The notes below the pieces were generated by a model. That model saw only the letters and a program-made list of their open reading frames with translations. It was not told the origin of the DNA and made no database searches. Both the position numbers and the translations under genes were made by a program. Positions 12,971-25,700 of a DNA stretch of 64,000 nucleotides are shown here, one piece after another. This stretch comes from Mactra quadrangularis. Its lineage: Eukaryota; Mollusca; Bivalvia; Venerida; Mactridae. The stretch covers positions 20,613,020 to 20,677,019 of the forward strand of contig CM046311.1 in NCBI GenBank assembly GCA_025267735.1. Direction: 5' to 3'. Position 1 is the first letter of the stretch. Every line of letters starts with the position of its first letter.

Positions 12971-13542
12971 GCATCTATTTCCGTGTTAAATCCGGTTCTG
13001 CGTTATTTTCACTTTTCGATAATTTCACTTGAAGCGACACTTACACGTAAATAAAAGTGACCTACTTTTCTCACAGAAAGATATTTTTGCCAAATACTGC
13101 TGAATGAACCGCTCAGGAGGGCAACTGTCTTTAAATGCCCCCATTTTCAAAAAGACGAGTAATACAAACAAAAATAACAGACCTGTATGAATGATTGTGT
13201 AAATGATCTTGTTATTGTTAACTTTTTTACATAACTTTTGCTATGATTGTGTGCTGACTGAACTTATTAAAATATTTGAATAGTTATTTTTCTTTGATAT
13301 TATTTAACGTATTACAACAGTATGGTAAAGAATTTTTATACCGCGGATCCAGATTTACTTCCCAGACGTAATGGTAGTTGTCACGTGACTTGAATAATGC
13401 CGATAAAATGGAAAAATGTAAGCAATTGATGTAATTTCTTTTTGCTACTCTGGTGGATGTATTGAGCAGAAAAGAAAACAAACGAAAGAAACTTCCTATT
13501 ATATTTATTTATCATTGTGCTTAGTAACGCAGAAATAGATGC
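12971..13542. mobile_element. Small inverted-repeat element (MITE) inserted in the LINE remnant
   Basis: The ends are GCATCTATTTC (12971-12981) and its exact reverse complement GAAATAGATGC (13532-13542). They fall exactly where the LINE coding similarity stops and resumes. About 570 bp long with no transposase visible, so non-autonomous. I could not identify a clear target duplication. Confidence 0.65.
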
Positions 13543-14262
13543 AAACAGAATCTTAAAAATAAACGTCAAAACACCGAAAATAAAATTATTAGATTTGTTT
13601 TAAACTTAGACTGCAGACAACACATCTCTTTAGATCATTTGACTGATTTGAATTGCTTACCATTAGAAAAATGAGTGAATCAAATTGTTCTTAACAATGT
13701 TTATAAAATTTTTAATAACCCCTCTTATTTACATGAACATTTTATTCTTGCCAGTTCAGTCCATAACAATAATACTAAATGTAGTTCTGAATATTAAAAA
13801 CCATTTTTAAAGGCTTTGGAATGAAACCATTTGCATACAATGGCTGTAAACTGTGGAATCTGTTACCACATGATATTAAACATTCCACTAATCATGCCAC
13901 TTTTAACAAATTAGTCAAAAACATTATTTTACCATATTCTAATACTACCATGTAATATATTAGTCCTTCCTGTCTGTGATAAATCTTTAAGCCCCATATA
14001 TACATATGTATATATTTAATGCCTTATGTTTGAGGGAGTATTCAATGTGTGCCTTGCTAGGACATGTATTCATTTATTTAAGGACCACAATGGAAACAAG
14101 GAAATTCACATTTTCTTTTTTTGAGATATCCTTAATAATGAAAATATGTCCTAGTACAATAGATGTATTGCTATTACAATATTATATGTTATACTGTATG
14201 TTTTATTCATTAAGTGTTATGTGTGTAATATTTTCATTTATTAAATAAACTCTATCTATCAA
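13543..14262 (+). mobile_element. LINE remnant, 3' piece and tail
   Basis: Continues the reverse transcriptase similarity: NKIIRFVLNLD, a VNQIVLNNVYKIFN block, ILASSVHNNNT and FAYNGCKLWNLLP, broken by stops at about 13672 and 13795 and a frameshift near 13820. The translated part ends at about 13954. The 3' untranslated part runs to a TAAATAAACTCTATCTATC tail near 14245-14262, resembling the end of the second LINE remnant at about 35340. Confidence 0.75.
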
Positions 14263-14987
14263 TATAACAGCATGCAATTGCTAAATTATTCAATAAAATT
14301 GTTAATGAATTTTAATTAATACTTCCTTCTGTTACAACAATTGTGCAATACGTTCAAAACTGTATATTCAATTATACTAAATTTTAATTAACAAGCTGTC
14401 CACTAGAAATCAGGCTGGCAGTGTTACATGCTCTCAGAATTTGATGATTTTGCTATCAGTTGATCATATTGATGCAAATATAAAGAAATTAGGTTTAGAA
14501 TTTCGTTTGCATCATTTGGTTGCTATAGCAACGCGATTTAGTGTTTTGGCCATTCTTAGCATAAAATGCACTTGGGAAAAAATTTTTTTTTCATATTTTC
14601 ATCAATCTCCTGGACAAACAATGATAAAAAAATTACAACACACATAGTTTTATATCATTATATATATTCAAATAACTATTATAACAGTATATTCACACGT
14701 GATACTGGTTAAAGTTCATAGAAAATAAATGAGTTCAAACCCCATGATTTTCAATTTTTGAAATTCCTTGTAGACTGTGCATATGACCATTCTCATAACT
14801 TGAAATATGACGCATGAAATGGAATTACATTACTAGCGAAGTGAAGGTGAAATATGGGGTAACAAAACATTAAAATAACATTAAAATTTTATGTTATGAC
14901 ACTGTCTTTGTGAAGTAAGTGTTGGTTGATATTTTACAATTGTTCTTTTTGTAACAAAATTTTCATTATTCTCCAGTCTCAATTTGT
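14263..14987. other. Intergenic, no gene recognised
   Basis: AT-rich sequence with no family-level similarity I can see on either strand. Confidence 0.5.
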
Positions 14988-15337
14988 AGAGTCCTATTTT
15001 ACGTCACAATTTCCGTCTACTTCCATCAGATTCAGAGTACTATTTTACGTTATAATTTCCGTCTACTTCCATCAGATTCAGAGTACTATTTTACGTTACA
15101 ATTTCCGTCTATTTCCATCAGATTCAGAGTCCTATTTTACGTCACAATGTCCGTCTACTTCCATCAGATTAAAGTCCTATTTTACGTCACAACGTCCGTC
15201 TACTTCCATCAGATGCAGAGTCCTATTTTACGTCACAATGTCCGTTTACTTCCATCAGATTAGAGTCCTATTTTACGTCACAATGTCCGTCTACTTCCAT
15301 CAGATTCAGAGTCCTATTTTACGTCACAATTTCCGTC
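14988..15337. repeat. 46-bp minisatellite, eight copies
   Basis: The unit contains TATTTTACGTCACAATGTCC and CGTCTACTTCCATCAGAT. Eight copies are present, most 46 bp and some 44-45 bp through small deletions. Because 46 is not a multiple of three, the open frame across the array (14926-15345) reads the unit in successive frames and is an artefact of the repeat. Most units contain TTTACGTCA, which resembles a CRE/ATF binding site. Confidence 0.9.
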
Positions 15338-16749
15338 TGATTTGAAACAAAAGATATAAATTCCGGTGAAAATAAATCTAATTAAATGAAATTTACATAT
15401 CCTGTTAGTTTAAACAAAAAGACGATGGTTCCCTAGACAAATTCTGTCGCTAACAACTTTTAAACAACCGTCAGATATTAGATGTCAACAATGAGCAAAA
15501 TTGCAAATGGCGTATACAAACAAAAGGAGTTAATTCATGAAAATTTTGGTAGACGAAATATTTGTTTGCAATTTGTCGATAGAAGCATGTTCTAATAATT
15601 ATTTCACATATTTCTTCTCCTGAAATATGCTTGTAATTTATTAAAATGAATACAACATGAATTTGACAAACTATGAAAAAAATGGATAAGTCAATAAAAA
15701 TCACGTTCGACATTATGGCCAGAGTAGCCTCCCTTTGATCAAAAGTTAAAAAATAAATTTAAAACTCACGCAATTGCAATTTATTGAGAGAGTGTTCCAT
15801 CTTTTTTATTCATTATAATTTATTCAGTCTATATTTTAACGTTATTATTTTTTTTTTAAAGTTTTCAAGCGTCGTATCAGGATTTACAGGCATTTATAAA
15901 AATATTGAAATAAAGAGCAAAAAAGAAAAAGTCTGAAATTTACAAAAAATGCATTTCTTCTCTTAATTCCAAAAATACAGCAAAACTATTTTTAGGAAAT
16001 GTTTTTGACTTAGTTTTATGAACGACTGAAACTTTAAAATGTTTAAAATTCAAGAATCAATTGTAACATTATTTTAGTGCATCCTACCTGATTTTTCGTG
16101 GACAGCCTTTTAGTTTGATATGCTTATTGTCATCTTTCAACATCATTTAATTGTCCTGTAAGTCCATATTATCATTTCTTACGATCTAAGAAATATCTAG
16201 ACCGATTGCTACATCAAAGTGCTGAAAAGCACTGGAGCAAGACTGTGTTGAAGGATCAAACAACCATCAATAGTTCAAGCTTTAGTTTAGTCTCACGTAT
16301 AACCAGTCATTAATTTAGGTATAAATCAAATCTGATGATTAAGAGCTTTTTAAGAAAGATTGGCATACATTTCCAAGTCACTGACTGATCAATGGACTTG
16401 TATAATTACTAGTTGATGAAGAGCTGTGAGAAGTCTTATTTCCTCATTCAATAGAAATAATGATTTTCAGTAATGTCAACACAATTCTTTCATACATCCT
16501 GTCTATAATCACAAAATATTGTACTTCAAGTAAAATATCAAAATCATGTTGAACACGTGAAGAAAAAATTAAAATCATTATTCACAAGCTAGATGATTCA
16601 AAAATGGAAAAAAGAAATTTAAAATAATTCTTGTTTTTGTAATCTTACTTTCATAGCTATTATAAACAGAACAGAACTGTTCTGCTACTATGAGTTACTT
16701 TTAAGGTAAGCTGTAGAAATTATCATAAATGAAGTCGATTACAATTGTT
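15338..16749. other. Intergenic, no gene; minor repeat similarity
   Basis: No coding region is visible. The block near 16150-16215 (TTCTTACGATCTAAGAAATA) resembles 59545-59570 in the 3' flank of copy D, so it is part of a dispersed repeat. Confidence 0.5.
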
Positions 16750-16757
16750 GGATCAGC

Positions 16758-19076
16758 AAAGGATCCTATATTAGAAGGATTCGTAACGGAAGGAAACTAA
16801 CGAAAGTTCTCAGTCGTCGCGAGACGATGCGAGAGCGCCTTTCCGTCTCATTCACCATTTTCACGAAAAAGCGAGCTATTTCTATCCACGAATATCCACT
16901 TTAAACTAATCCATCGAGAGATGTTTTAGGTACTCATTAAGAAAATTATGTCCAACAGTCATAAATAAGTTGGTCGTTTATGACTTAATTGTCCAATTTT
17001 GGTAAATTTCATGTTTATTCTAAGACATTAATTATCGACCCAAGCACGACACATGCGTGAAATGGCGACCAATCGAAAATGTAGGCTGCACTGTAGCGCA
17101 GTACGTGAGTGAAATGGTCACTAAATATGTGTTAAAGTTGGATTTGTCGATAGATCTGTGAAGTTTGAATGGATTTGGTAACTTAATAAATCGAAATTAG
17201 CTAGCTTAGATAATCAATTTCATCTTCAAATATGGCCATTTTCGGCTAAAAACAACGATTTTCATGGATTTAAGTCCTTTACGGGCATTTTTATTTAGCA
17301 GTGTTCATATTCAACGCGCGTTTGAACAGCATTTTGTTTTTACTAATGCGGAAAAAATACATTGAAAAATGGTATCCAATAAACTTTTTCCTTGCATATA
17401 TGCTTGATTAAACATTAAACGCAACTTTAAAACACCCCATTTCCTGGCTGATTTTTACATTGATTTTAGAACTATTGAACTTAATCATAGACCCAATAAA
17501 GTTGTATCCTCAATTAATTGTGTTCTAATCCGCTATTTTGATAACCAAAAAGCGATCGGTTTATTGTGTTTTAAAGGATTATGACTAGTAGTCTGTATTA
17601 CATGCCCCATACTTCTATCGTTATCGGGTCAGGCAAGCCGTAATTATGGCGGTCTCCTCAGTTATTATTCAGGTATTACGTTTTCTTGATTTAGCATGAA
17701 CATTTGCTGACGCAAGTTACTTTAGGAGATTTTGATACTATTTAGGACATTCGATTTCGATTTTTCTGATTACCTGTATATTTATCGAACAATTTACACG
17801 AACATGACTCACTTGAACACAATTCGGACGTGTCTTAGTCTCGTTAGAATTTCGCATACATTATTTACAAAAAATGAAACCAAACAACTGAAAAGGGTAC
17901 TAACTGTAATTCTCATACAATGATCCCTTGATTTAAGTCTGTGAAGTGAGAAATGCTCATTTGAAAACATAATTATCCAATATCTAATTCATTAAATAGG
18001 CGCGGACATGATCATGGTTTGCCTGACGTACCTTTACCTGCCAAAGTATGACTGGGAATCAGACAAGAATCAACCCTGCATAAATTGACATGCAAATACT
18101 TCCACATTACCATGCTTAACTAAATAATTATGTTTATTTGCTTACAATTTGCTACAATTCTCAAAAATGTATGTTGCAAACTCGATAGCTACTGGTCGTA
18201 CGTGCCAATTCCGGGTCACGTGACAGGTGCTTGTCTCTTTAATCCGGAGTGGTCTCAACAGGGTTAGAAATCAATATAAATGGACAAATGTCTTTCATAT
18301 GGGATAAAATCATGTGTAAAATAAATTTTAAATGATAAAAAATACTTTTTAATTGAAATATAAGATTCTACGTAATAGGGGTTAGGGTTTGACCCGAAAT
18401 TGTCACGTGCTTACTTTGTCTGCATAATTGTCATAATTTTGAAACAAATCTATGAATTTAATCGTGTTCACCGACAAATATCCAACAAAGCAGTGTAAAA
18501 TAAGGACTTATTTTATGCGAATTGTAGATATAAATCACTGTTTTTTCGAACGCATGGACGAAACGTTCTCGTACTAATGCCTTGGTTGGAAAAGACGCTG
18601 TTCAGTGTTTCATGACTATGACTTTCGGTAGAGGAATTTTAACATGCAAAGTTTTTGTTACAGTATTGAAGTAATTAGTGTACATGACTTAATTATCACA
18701 TAATCTGAATATTGCATTATTAAGGAAACATCTGTGCACTATTGTAAAAAGGTGACCCGGAATTGTCGATAACTCGAAACTGTCGAGTTCACGGTACTCA
18801 AAAAGATCAATTACTATTAAGAATTTGTTACATTTTTAAAAATTTAGTCGTAATTGAGCGGGAAGAATTCCAAATAAAAATACAACTTACATTCGCGATC
18901 GCGCAATTAATTGAACCTTTCGCCGATTACCGCCACTTTGGATTAAAAAATCCTGCTCTTTTCCCCAATTAATACACTTTACGATAATTTAGCAGACGAA
19001 ACTGAAACGACAGTGAAAATCGATAAAATCTGGTTGAACGATAGGGCGTTACATATCCTTCTAATATAGGATCCTT
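16758..19076. mobile_element. Non-autonomous DNA transposon, 2.3 kb, 8-bp target duplication
   Basis: The left end reads AAAGGATCCTATATTAGAAG and the right end is its inverse (CTAATATAGGATCCTT), giving about 23 bp of near-perfect terminal inverted repeat. The element is flanked by GGATCAGC at 16750-16757 and again at 19077-19084, an exact 8-bp duplication. The interior has no recognisable transposase. An 8-bp duplication fits hAT, P or Merlin-like superfamilies; the termini alone do not decide between them. Confidence 0.85.
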
Positions 19077-19084
19077 GGATCAGC

Positions 19085-20239
19085 CTGCAGTATGTACATC
19101 TTTAAAAAAAGGACAACGCAACAGCATGAGGTAGAGAACAATATCATTAATTGAAATGAAACAATATAAATTGTGAAATACACATTAAACATACAAAATG
19201 TTTTCATTTTATAGGTATTTTGCCTTAAAGCTGGACCCAATGAAATATCTAAATAACTATCGGATGGAATTAACTCAAATTTTGTTTGTGATTTTCACTA
19301 GCATATTTACCTCCGCAAATCCAAAAATTCAGAATTTTTCTTAAATTCATAACATACTTTCCATAGACATGCAATGCAAACTTTGAAGCCAAAAGAGGGT
19401 TTTATTTAATGGGTACATGCCACAATTAGGGCAGCCATGGATATAGGTTTAAATGGTTATCGTTATGAATCCCTGTGTCTTCAACGAGTCGGTATTGACG
19501 ATGACTATGAAAAAGCGGGTGTTCGGGGACAGTAGCCCCCGATAAAAGACGAAATATCATGAACTTAAAACAAGATCACTTATTTTCATATTGGAGTCGT
19601 CAGAATCTGATGGTAGAAGCAGTTCATGATTTCTTTTACTTGCGTCCTCCTATTTTATTTACAAATGCTGACAGAGCTAATTAAATTGTAATAATTTTTA
19701 ATTTTATAGTACTGAAATAAAAATTCTGCCTTTGATGGGCATTATTTTCATTAATTTATTTCTTAATACATTGCAAAATAGATGCTCCCCTAAATTGAGG
19801 TTCATGCTAAAAACCACACGTACTGATATATTTCACGCACGTCTTTGTGAACAGATTTGCTGCAGGCTCGCGGTAAATTTATAAGCGATTACTCCAGCTA
19901 GGAATTTTGGATCGGGTTTATCGTAAACAAAGCACAAAATGCATGATGTAAAAGTAAAAAATTATTTGTACTTGTCTTTAGTAAGTTTTGATACTGTGTC
20001 TGCATGCTGAACTTTTAGATATTGTACATGTTTATCTATAAACTGCCATTTAATCATGGAATACTCTCATGTTCTGTATTATACCTTAGAATACGTAATT
20101 GTGTACTCTTTTTGCTGTATCTATCTTTGTTTTCTCTCTTGACGTATGTACTCATAATGTTACCACTACCCGGCGGTATTTAATACTTTGCATTAATCTT
20201 TTCTTGTCCCTCTAATCAAACAGGGCTATAGGGTAAATG
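19085..20239. other. Intergenic, no gene recognised
   Basis: A block near 19518-19540 (GGTGTTCGGGGACAGTAG) resembles 37690-37702 downstream of copy B. Otherwise no feature is seen. Confidence 0.45.
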
Positions 20240-21110
20240 TTATGGTTATTACAGCTGCGTCGGCAGCGATAAGTACAATTATCAAGATTTGAGGATTTTC
20301 GTGTTGACACCGGTTGTTGTAAGCCAATCAGAACGATGCATTTGAGGTCACATGATGAAAAGGTGGACGTCGGACAGTCAAAATAGGGATGCACGTATGA
20401 ACTCTTCCGCGCATTTTTTGTCGGGTTATCTGCGTGTATTACCAGAAAATACCATTATTATTGCATGAAGTATAACCAGTTTCAAGGAAGTTGCAAAAAA
20501 AACCCAAGAAAATATGCACAGCTAATAATAGAATGTGTTTTCTTTTTTAAAACTCCTTTTTGTTGAAAAAATGCAAACATATCTTACCTACTAACGGGCG
20601 AATGTATTTATACGGGAGAAGATTATCTGTATCCAATCAGCCGAGAGGCGTAACCAGTATCCACTGAGACAGGTTTAAGTCATGCCCCTCATAAACATAG
20701 CTGTTAGCTTAACACCCTTCTTATTCATATCGGAATATTTCGGTTTGCTCAAAGATTGGGGTTAGCCCCTATATGTCAAATAGACAGAAACAGTTCTAGA
20801 GTCTACCATAATAATGCTATTTTATGTTCGTAGTCCGAACAAATCCTGGACAACACCTGTTTGTTCGATGTACTTTCATCAGCCCAGAAGGTTCCATAAA
20901 ATGAATCAAAAAAGGTCTAAATGTTACGTATCATTCGGCACGTGTCACGCAAATCCCGATATTCTCTAAATAGACTCGGCGCGGCTAAAACGTTGAGGGA
21001 TATTATTTCAATTCATTTACTCCAAGGAAAATGTGTTATACACGGCTAAACGTCGATTTCGAGCATTTTCGGAAATGCTTATACTTGTTTACATATCGTA
21101 AACAAAGCGC
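20240..21110. repeat. Diverged member of the 29.8-31.5 kb inverted-repeat family
   Basis: Positions 20270-20395 match the outer part of the arms at 29820-29945 (+) and 31385-31500 (-), including ATTATCAAGATTTGAG, GACACCGGTTGT and GCATTTGAGGTCACATGAT. Positions about 21040-21095 resemble the inner arm blocks (CACGGCTAAACGTCG...GAAATGCTTATACTTGT). The two parts are separated by unrelated or heavily diverged DNA. No coding region. Confidence 0.6.
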
Positions 21111-22152
21111 GCTAATTCCTGGAATTCTAAAAATAGACTCAATGGTCTTACATATTACCAGGACATGTTAAGTCTTGTCTTCTATAAATAAACTTTAGAC
21201 GGTTTGGATACGCTGTGAATACACAGTAAAACATTTGAAAATGCTAATACTAGTATTTCTAGTTCAGGTGAATTACTACGTACCGGTAAATGCAATAGTC
21301 CCCCCTCCCCAGCTAATATATATTACGCATAATCGAATTATCATAGCAAGGAGTCACAGCAGATCTCGACGTAGGAAATATTCGAATTACTAACTCGTTA
21401 TACAATATTTGTAAAATAATTTGCAAAGAAATACCAATTTACTTCACTGAAATAATTATTAAGATATTATGCACATTAATTTCAACTACTTCACAACTAG
21501 CATAATTTTTTTTATTGTGTCATTCAATATTTGTTTATTTTTTTACACAGAAATAAACCATTTACTCTACTGTTTATATTATTGTGAAATTTAACCGTTC
21601 TTACAAATTCAAAGTAATGCGTTTGATCGAGTCTTTCCAGGTTTATTAAATTGTTAATCACGTGACTATAGTGCTTGATACGGGGCCGAGTAAAATATCT
21701 TCATTCATAATTTTTCATGAATGAAATCGATGTACGTGTATACATCCGCGGTAACCAGTCGTGTTATTACTTTTCTAACATAGTTTAATTGTTCAAAAAA
21801 TTGAAGAGATTGATGTCACAATGAATTTTATGAAATATGTGTGAATGCAATATAAAGGCAGTTATATATCGAGTTTTTAATATTGAACTATTTGCTGGCA
21901 TGCGGAAAAATGGACCACAACTCTTGATCGCAGTTCTGAAATGCCGCTAATAGCTTCGCCTGTTTCACTGTCTTGCTTAAAATGGACTTTTCCCGTCATA
22001 CGAAAGATTTGCGTACGTGTGATTCAAAAGCTTGATCTTCTCCGACTTTGAACTGGCTTAACAATATTCAGACGCTGCCACTCACTAGTACGTGAATATC
22101 CACTTGGACCATTGCCAGGACTACAACACATCGTTTTTCTTCCGTGGTATTC
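21111..22152. other. Intergenic; dispersed-repeat fragments
   Basis: No gene is visible. Positions about 21960-22100 resemble 59620-59712 in the copy D flank (GTGTGATTCAAAAGCTTGAT and ACGTGAATATCCAC-like blocks). Confidence 0.45.
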
Positions 22153-22173
22153 TTGACGTCTGTTTAATACAGA
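22153..22173. repeat. Perfect 8-bp hairpin
   Basis: ACGTCTGT and ACAGACGT face each other across a five-base TTAAT loop. Function unknown. Confidence 0.7.
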
Positions 22174-22199
22174 CGTGTTTTAAATGATACTTGTCATCG

Positions 22200-22510
22200 T
22201 TGTTTATAGCCATGCTGTTCTGGGGGTAGAACATAAATTATTTTTCTTCTTATACAAGTGCATTACAATACTCGTTAGCAAATTATTTTGAGAACATTTT
22301 CTCTGTAAGCGGTTGCTCATCAACCCATGAATTCATGGCTTTAGCAAGGATGATATCTTTGCTTGCATGCTAGGGGAATTATATTGTAATTTTTATTGTC
22401 TGGACATTGATCTTTATCTAATTTACCTGTCATTTTTGCACTTTTAATCCGATCTCTGCTATATGATGATACTTGATTTCTCTGCAATTATCATATAAAC
22501 AGCCTCCTAA
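22200..22510. repeat. Dispersed repeat shared with 37710-38480
   Basis: Shared blocks are ATTCATGGCTTTAGCAAGG-like, GTCTGGACATTGATCT and TTTCTCTGCAATTATCAT-like. In the 38-kb copy the blocks are separated by a mariner remnant. Noncoding. Confidence 0.6.
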
Positions 22511-22639
22511 TGCGAATTAATTCGGGTTTTTTTTTCGCGCTATCCAGTTACACACAACATAATCGCGTGAATGCTCTGAAATGGTTAGGGGTTACGTGAA
22601 ATCATATAACATAGTTCTGTATGGTTTCATATGTCTTCA

Positions 22640-23035
22640 CCGCATTTCAAGTTTACAAGTTTATTTGAGTAATGATCCAGGCCTCCAGTCCATAACATAG
22701 GTTATACAATTCAATGTTATACAACAATAATAATGTAATGACATACATGTATACAATATACATGCTACTCCGTTTTACAATAAAATACAGATCTAAACCG
22801 TTATCTCCGGATTCTAAGTCACACATGCTAACCACTACGCCACGGCCGATCTAAACCATTAAGTAACTGGAGAATGTTCACGGGTTTCAAAAGCATAGTA
22901 TATATACATGGCAACGTTTCGTGTGAGAAATTCGTATTTACTTGACATCAAGTTACAGAATTTTTAATTTTTTGAATAGTTACATTATGGGTATAGCAGG
23001 GTGAATTACACCTGTCTTGCAAGACATTTTATGGG
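22640..23035. repeat. First copy of a local direct duplication
   Basis: It matches 23085-23620 in the same orientation: GTTTATTTGAGTAATGATCC at the left, CATAGTATATATACATGGCAA and GTTACATTATGGGTATAGCA at the right. It contains a SINE reduced to its tRNA-like head (about 22795-22847) between GATCT boxes. Noncoding. Confidence 0.85.
22795..22847 (-). repeat. SINE family 2 remnant (tRNA-Arg-like head, internally deleted)
   Basis: Only the anticodon arm and A-box side remain (TTAGCATG, CCGTGGCG on the - strand), between GATCT at 22790-22794 and 22848-22852. The second copy of the duplication keeps the whole 212-bp SINE at the same place, so an internal deletion happened after insertion. Confidence 0.75.
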
Positions 23036-23084
23036 GGTCACACACATTCCCTATAACATATTTTATGTGGTTTCATATTTCTAA

Positions 23085-23620
23085 ACTGCATTTTAAGTTT
23101 ACACGTTTATTTGAGTAATGATCCAGACCTCCAGTCCATAACATAGGTTATACAATTCAATGTTATACAACAATAATAATGTAATGACATACATGTATAC
23201 AAAATACATGTTACTCAGTTTTACAATAAAATACAGATCTTTTTTACGTCGTATTCAACACATATTTAGGTAATATATACGACAGCCAGCTCTTCCTACT
23301 ATAGGATTCCTAGAAACTTTTCTATCACCAGTACTAACTTAGCGTACCACGAGGCTGACAGCTCATGTATAGGGTATGACCTACCTCGACCGGGTTCGAA
23401 CCCCGTTATCTTCGGATTCGAAGTCAGACATGCTATCCACTACGCCACGGCCGATCTAAACCATTAAGTAACTGGAGAATTTTCACGGGTTTCTAAAGCA
23501 TAGTATATATACATGGCAACGTGTCGTATGAGAAATTTGTATTTACTTGACATCAAGTTACAGAAATTATGAATAGTTACATTATGGGTATAGCAGGGTG
23601 AGATATACCTGCCTAGCAAA
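23085..23620. repeat. Second copy of the local direct duplication
   Basis: Partner of 22640-23035, carrying the complete SINE at 23241-23452. A duplication after SINE insertion, followed by deletion in the first copy, explains the difference. Confidence 0.85.
23241..23452 (-). repeat. SINE family 2, complete copy with GATCT target duplication
   Basis: On the - strand it starts GGCCGTGGCGTAGTGGATAG (A box), continues through GGGTTCGAACCC-like B-box sequence and a body containing TGAGCTGTCAGCCTCGTGGT, and ends in an A-rich tail. GATCT flanks both sides (23236-23240 and 23453-23457). The head resembles tRNA-Arg(TCG). Relatives lie at 40843-41056 (+) and 49353-49531 (-). Confidence 0.85.
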
Positions 23621-23999
23621 GTCACAGTCCGCGGGACATAGTATGTTGAATTGAAATTCGTCTTCTATTCCCGCGTTTCAGCGTTTGCAGCGACATAATT
23701 CTCTTTGAATGTTTGTTCGTCGACCACCTTCTACTTCCAGTTCATGAACACCAGATCTTAATTTTGCGTAACTTCGCATAAATGTTCTAATAAATAGATA
23801 CTAGTAGTCTATGTATGATTCTTGCTCGAACAAGGATTAATTCTCTCTATGAAAAAACAGCCTTTTTTAGTAAACTTTGAATACCAGGATTGCAGATAAT
23901 TGTCCATTAGTTTATGTTTAAATAAATTAATGAATGACTTTTCGTTTGTTACTACTTGATTTCTATATTTCTATATGTTTTCGTATGTCTTAACTTGAT
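23621..23999. other. Intergenic, no gene recognised
   Basis: AT-rich noncoding sequence; nothing recognised. Confidence 0.45.
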
Positions 24000-24064
24000 T
24001 TATGCATTATAATATGTTTGAATTTACATTCCCTCATTTAGCAACTGAATGACCATTCACATAC

Positions 24065-24094
24065 CCAGAGATTATTTTGATAATCTCTGGGTGT
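24065..24094. repeat. Perfect 13-bp hairpin
   Basis: ACCCAGAGATTAT and ATAATCTCTGGGT flank a four-base TTTG loop, with further weaker pairing outside. The paralogous repeat at 39290 keeps only one arm, so the hairpin is a local feature of this copy. Confidence 0.8.
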
Positions 24095-24996
24095 GAGAAT
24101 GTAGAATAAAACACATCTTTTCGTACATGTATGTTGTAAATGTAGTAATTAGGAATATTTGTCAGTTATTTTCCCCTGATACAATCAAAAGCAATCCAAC
24201 TTGTAAGTAGGTCCTTACAATTAGATTCCTCGGATTTTATCATTGATGTAATATATAAGGATAACAAAATATTTCATCTTATATCTTTCTGATAATGAAG
24301 ATATTAACAGAAGTGGTTAAATTTAGATAGTTCTTTACCCCAAAAATTCTTAGCTTGAATATCAAACAAATTAAATGACTTACAAAAAGTTATTAATATT
24401 AATTTTTGAAAATTGACATTGAAAAGTAAGGATAAAATCCGAATAATCCTACTAATTGGACCTTCCTATTTGAAGACTTTACAAGAGGATATTACTGACT
24501 AAAGTCCCTTATCATTATTTAAATAATGTCATTTTTGTAAATATGTAACCATGCTATAAATAAATTTATTTGTACGCTTTATTGGTATTGTTTACTTGGA
24601 AGTTATTGATAATTGAAAATATAGACAATATATATAATATAATATAAACAATTTAATATGTATATGGGTGGAAAGCTGAAATAAATCAGAACCACTTATT
24701 TGATATGTGTTATACAGATACAAAAAGTATTGGAAAATGCTAGCCATGATGATATTCCAAATTATGTATTATAATGAAAACTATTTATGGAATTCATGTT
24801 ATCCTAAGTCAAATACAGAATGTAATATATTTCACGCATTCTCTAAAATAATTTTGTCGGAATTGTGTGAACTGGATCCCTGACTTGACTAGGGAAAACA
24901 TGAGCTCCCTAGATACACATATTCCCTGTAGCATAAACAGGGAAGAAGTCGATTTTGGGTAGAAATGAATGCCTTTTGACATTTAAATGTCGTATG

Positions 24997-25130
24997 TCGT
25001 ATGTATGTACGTCCTGACGAGACTCATGATAAACATTTATTCTTATATAATAAATGAAAAACATTTTTATGACTTATGTAATAATAATTTTTTATCATGA
25101 GTATCATCAGGACGTACATACATACGTTAC
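24997..25130. repeat. Inverted repeat, about 33-bp arms, about 60-bp loop
   Basis: GTATGTATGTACGTCCTGA followed by a GACTCATGATAAA block is mirrored by TTTATCATGAGT and TCAGGACGTACATACATAC. It sits inside the 24.0-25.7 kb repeat and may be a small nested MITE. Confidence 0.75.
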
Positions 25131-25700
25131 AGGGGATGTCTACTCAGTAACTTACATTCATTCCCTGAAATTTAGAAATTGGCATCACCAATTTTGCAAT
25201 GTTCAGTCAGAAAACACAATCATGTTGATCCTAGACATTTTTTTGAAGTACATCCAAATTATACATTATATGTATATATGCCGATGACAATGCTTCATGT
25301 CCCGTTTGTAAATGTAAATGTAAACATCACTTTAAACATTCTTTAAAAGTTCTTTTGATCATATTTTTAGTTTAATACTTTCATGTTCATGGTATTAGGT
25401 CTTAATCAATTTCATTATATTTTAATACTTGATTACTTAAAATTAAGTAGGAGGTACAATGTACGTCCAGCTAGGCTTCCACCTGTCGTTTAAAAGAATC
25501 ATGATTGTGAGCAACGAACAGATCATGGCACTGAAATATTTATATGCTCTGTTTTAAACATTATTTTGTAAATATAACTTTTTTAACTATTATTATTAAC
25601 TATTTTTCCTGGAAGAGCATGTTTTAGTGTAAATCTCTATTTTATCGTGATAATGAATGTTTATTTCACATTATATGATTAAAAATGTAAATGCTTATTA

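Larger units (their letters stand above)
24000..25700. repeat. Dispersed repeat shared with about 39250-40790
   Basis: Matching blocks in the same order are CATTTAGCAACTGAATGACC-like, GTTTACTTGGAAGTTATTGATA-like, ACTCCCTGACTTGACTAGGG-like and ATTCCCTGTA. The repeat is diverged. Weaker relatives of parts of it are seen near 46200-46290 and 50490-50680. No coding region is evident, so the superfamily is unknown. Confidence 0.65.

Noticed and set aside
14926..15345. 139-codon repetitive protein
   Set aside because: It is a translation of a 46-bp minisatellite in rotating frames.
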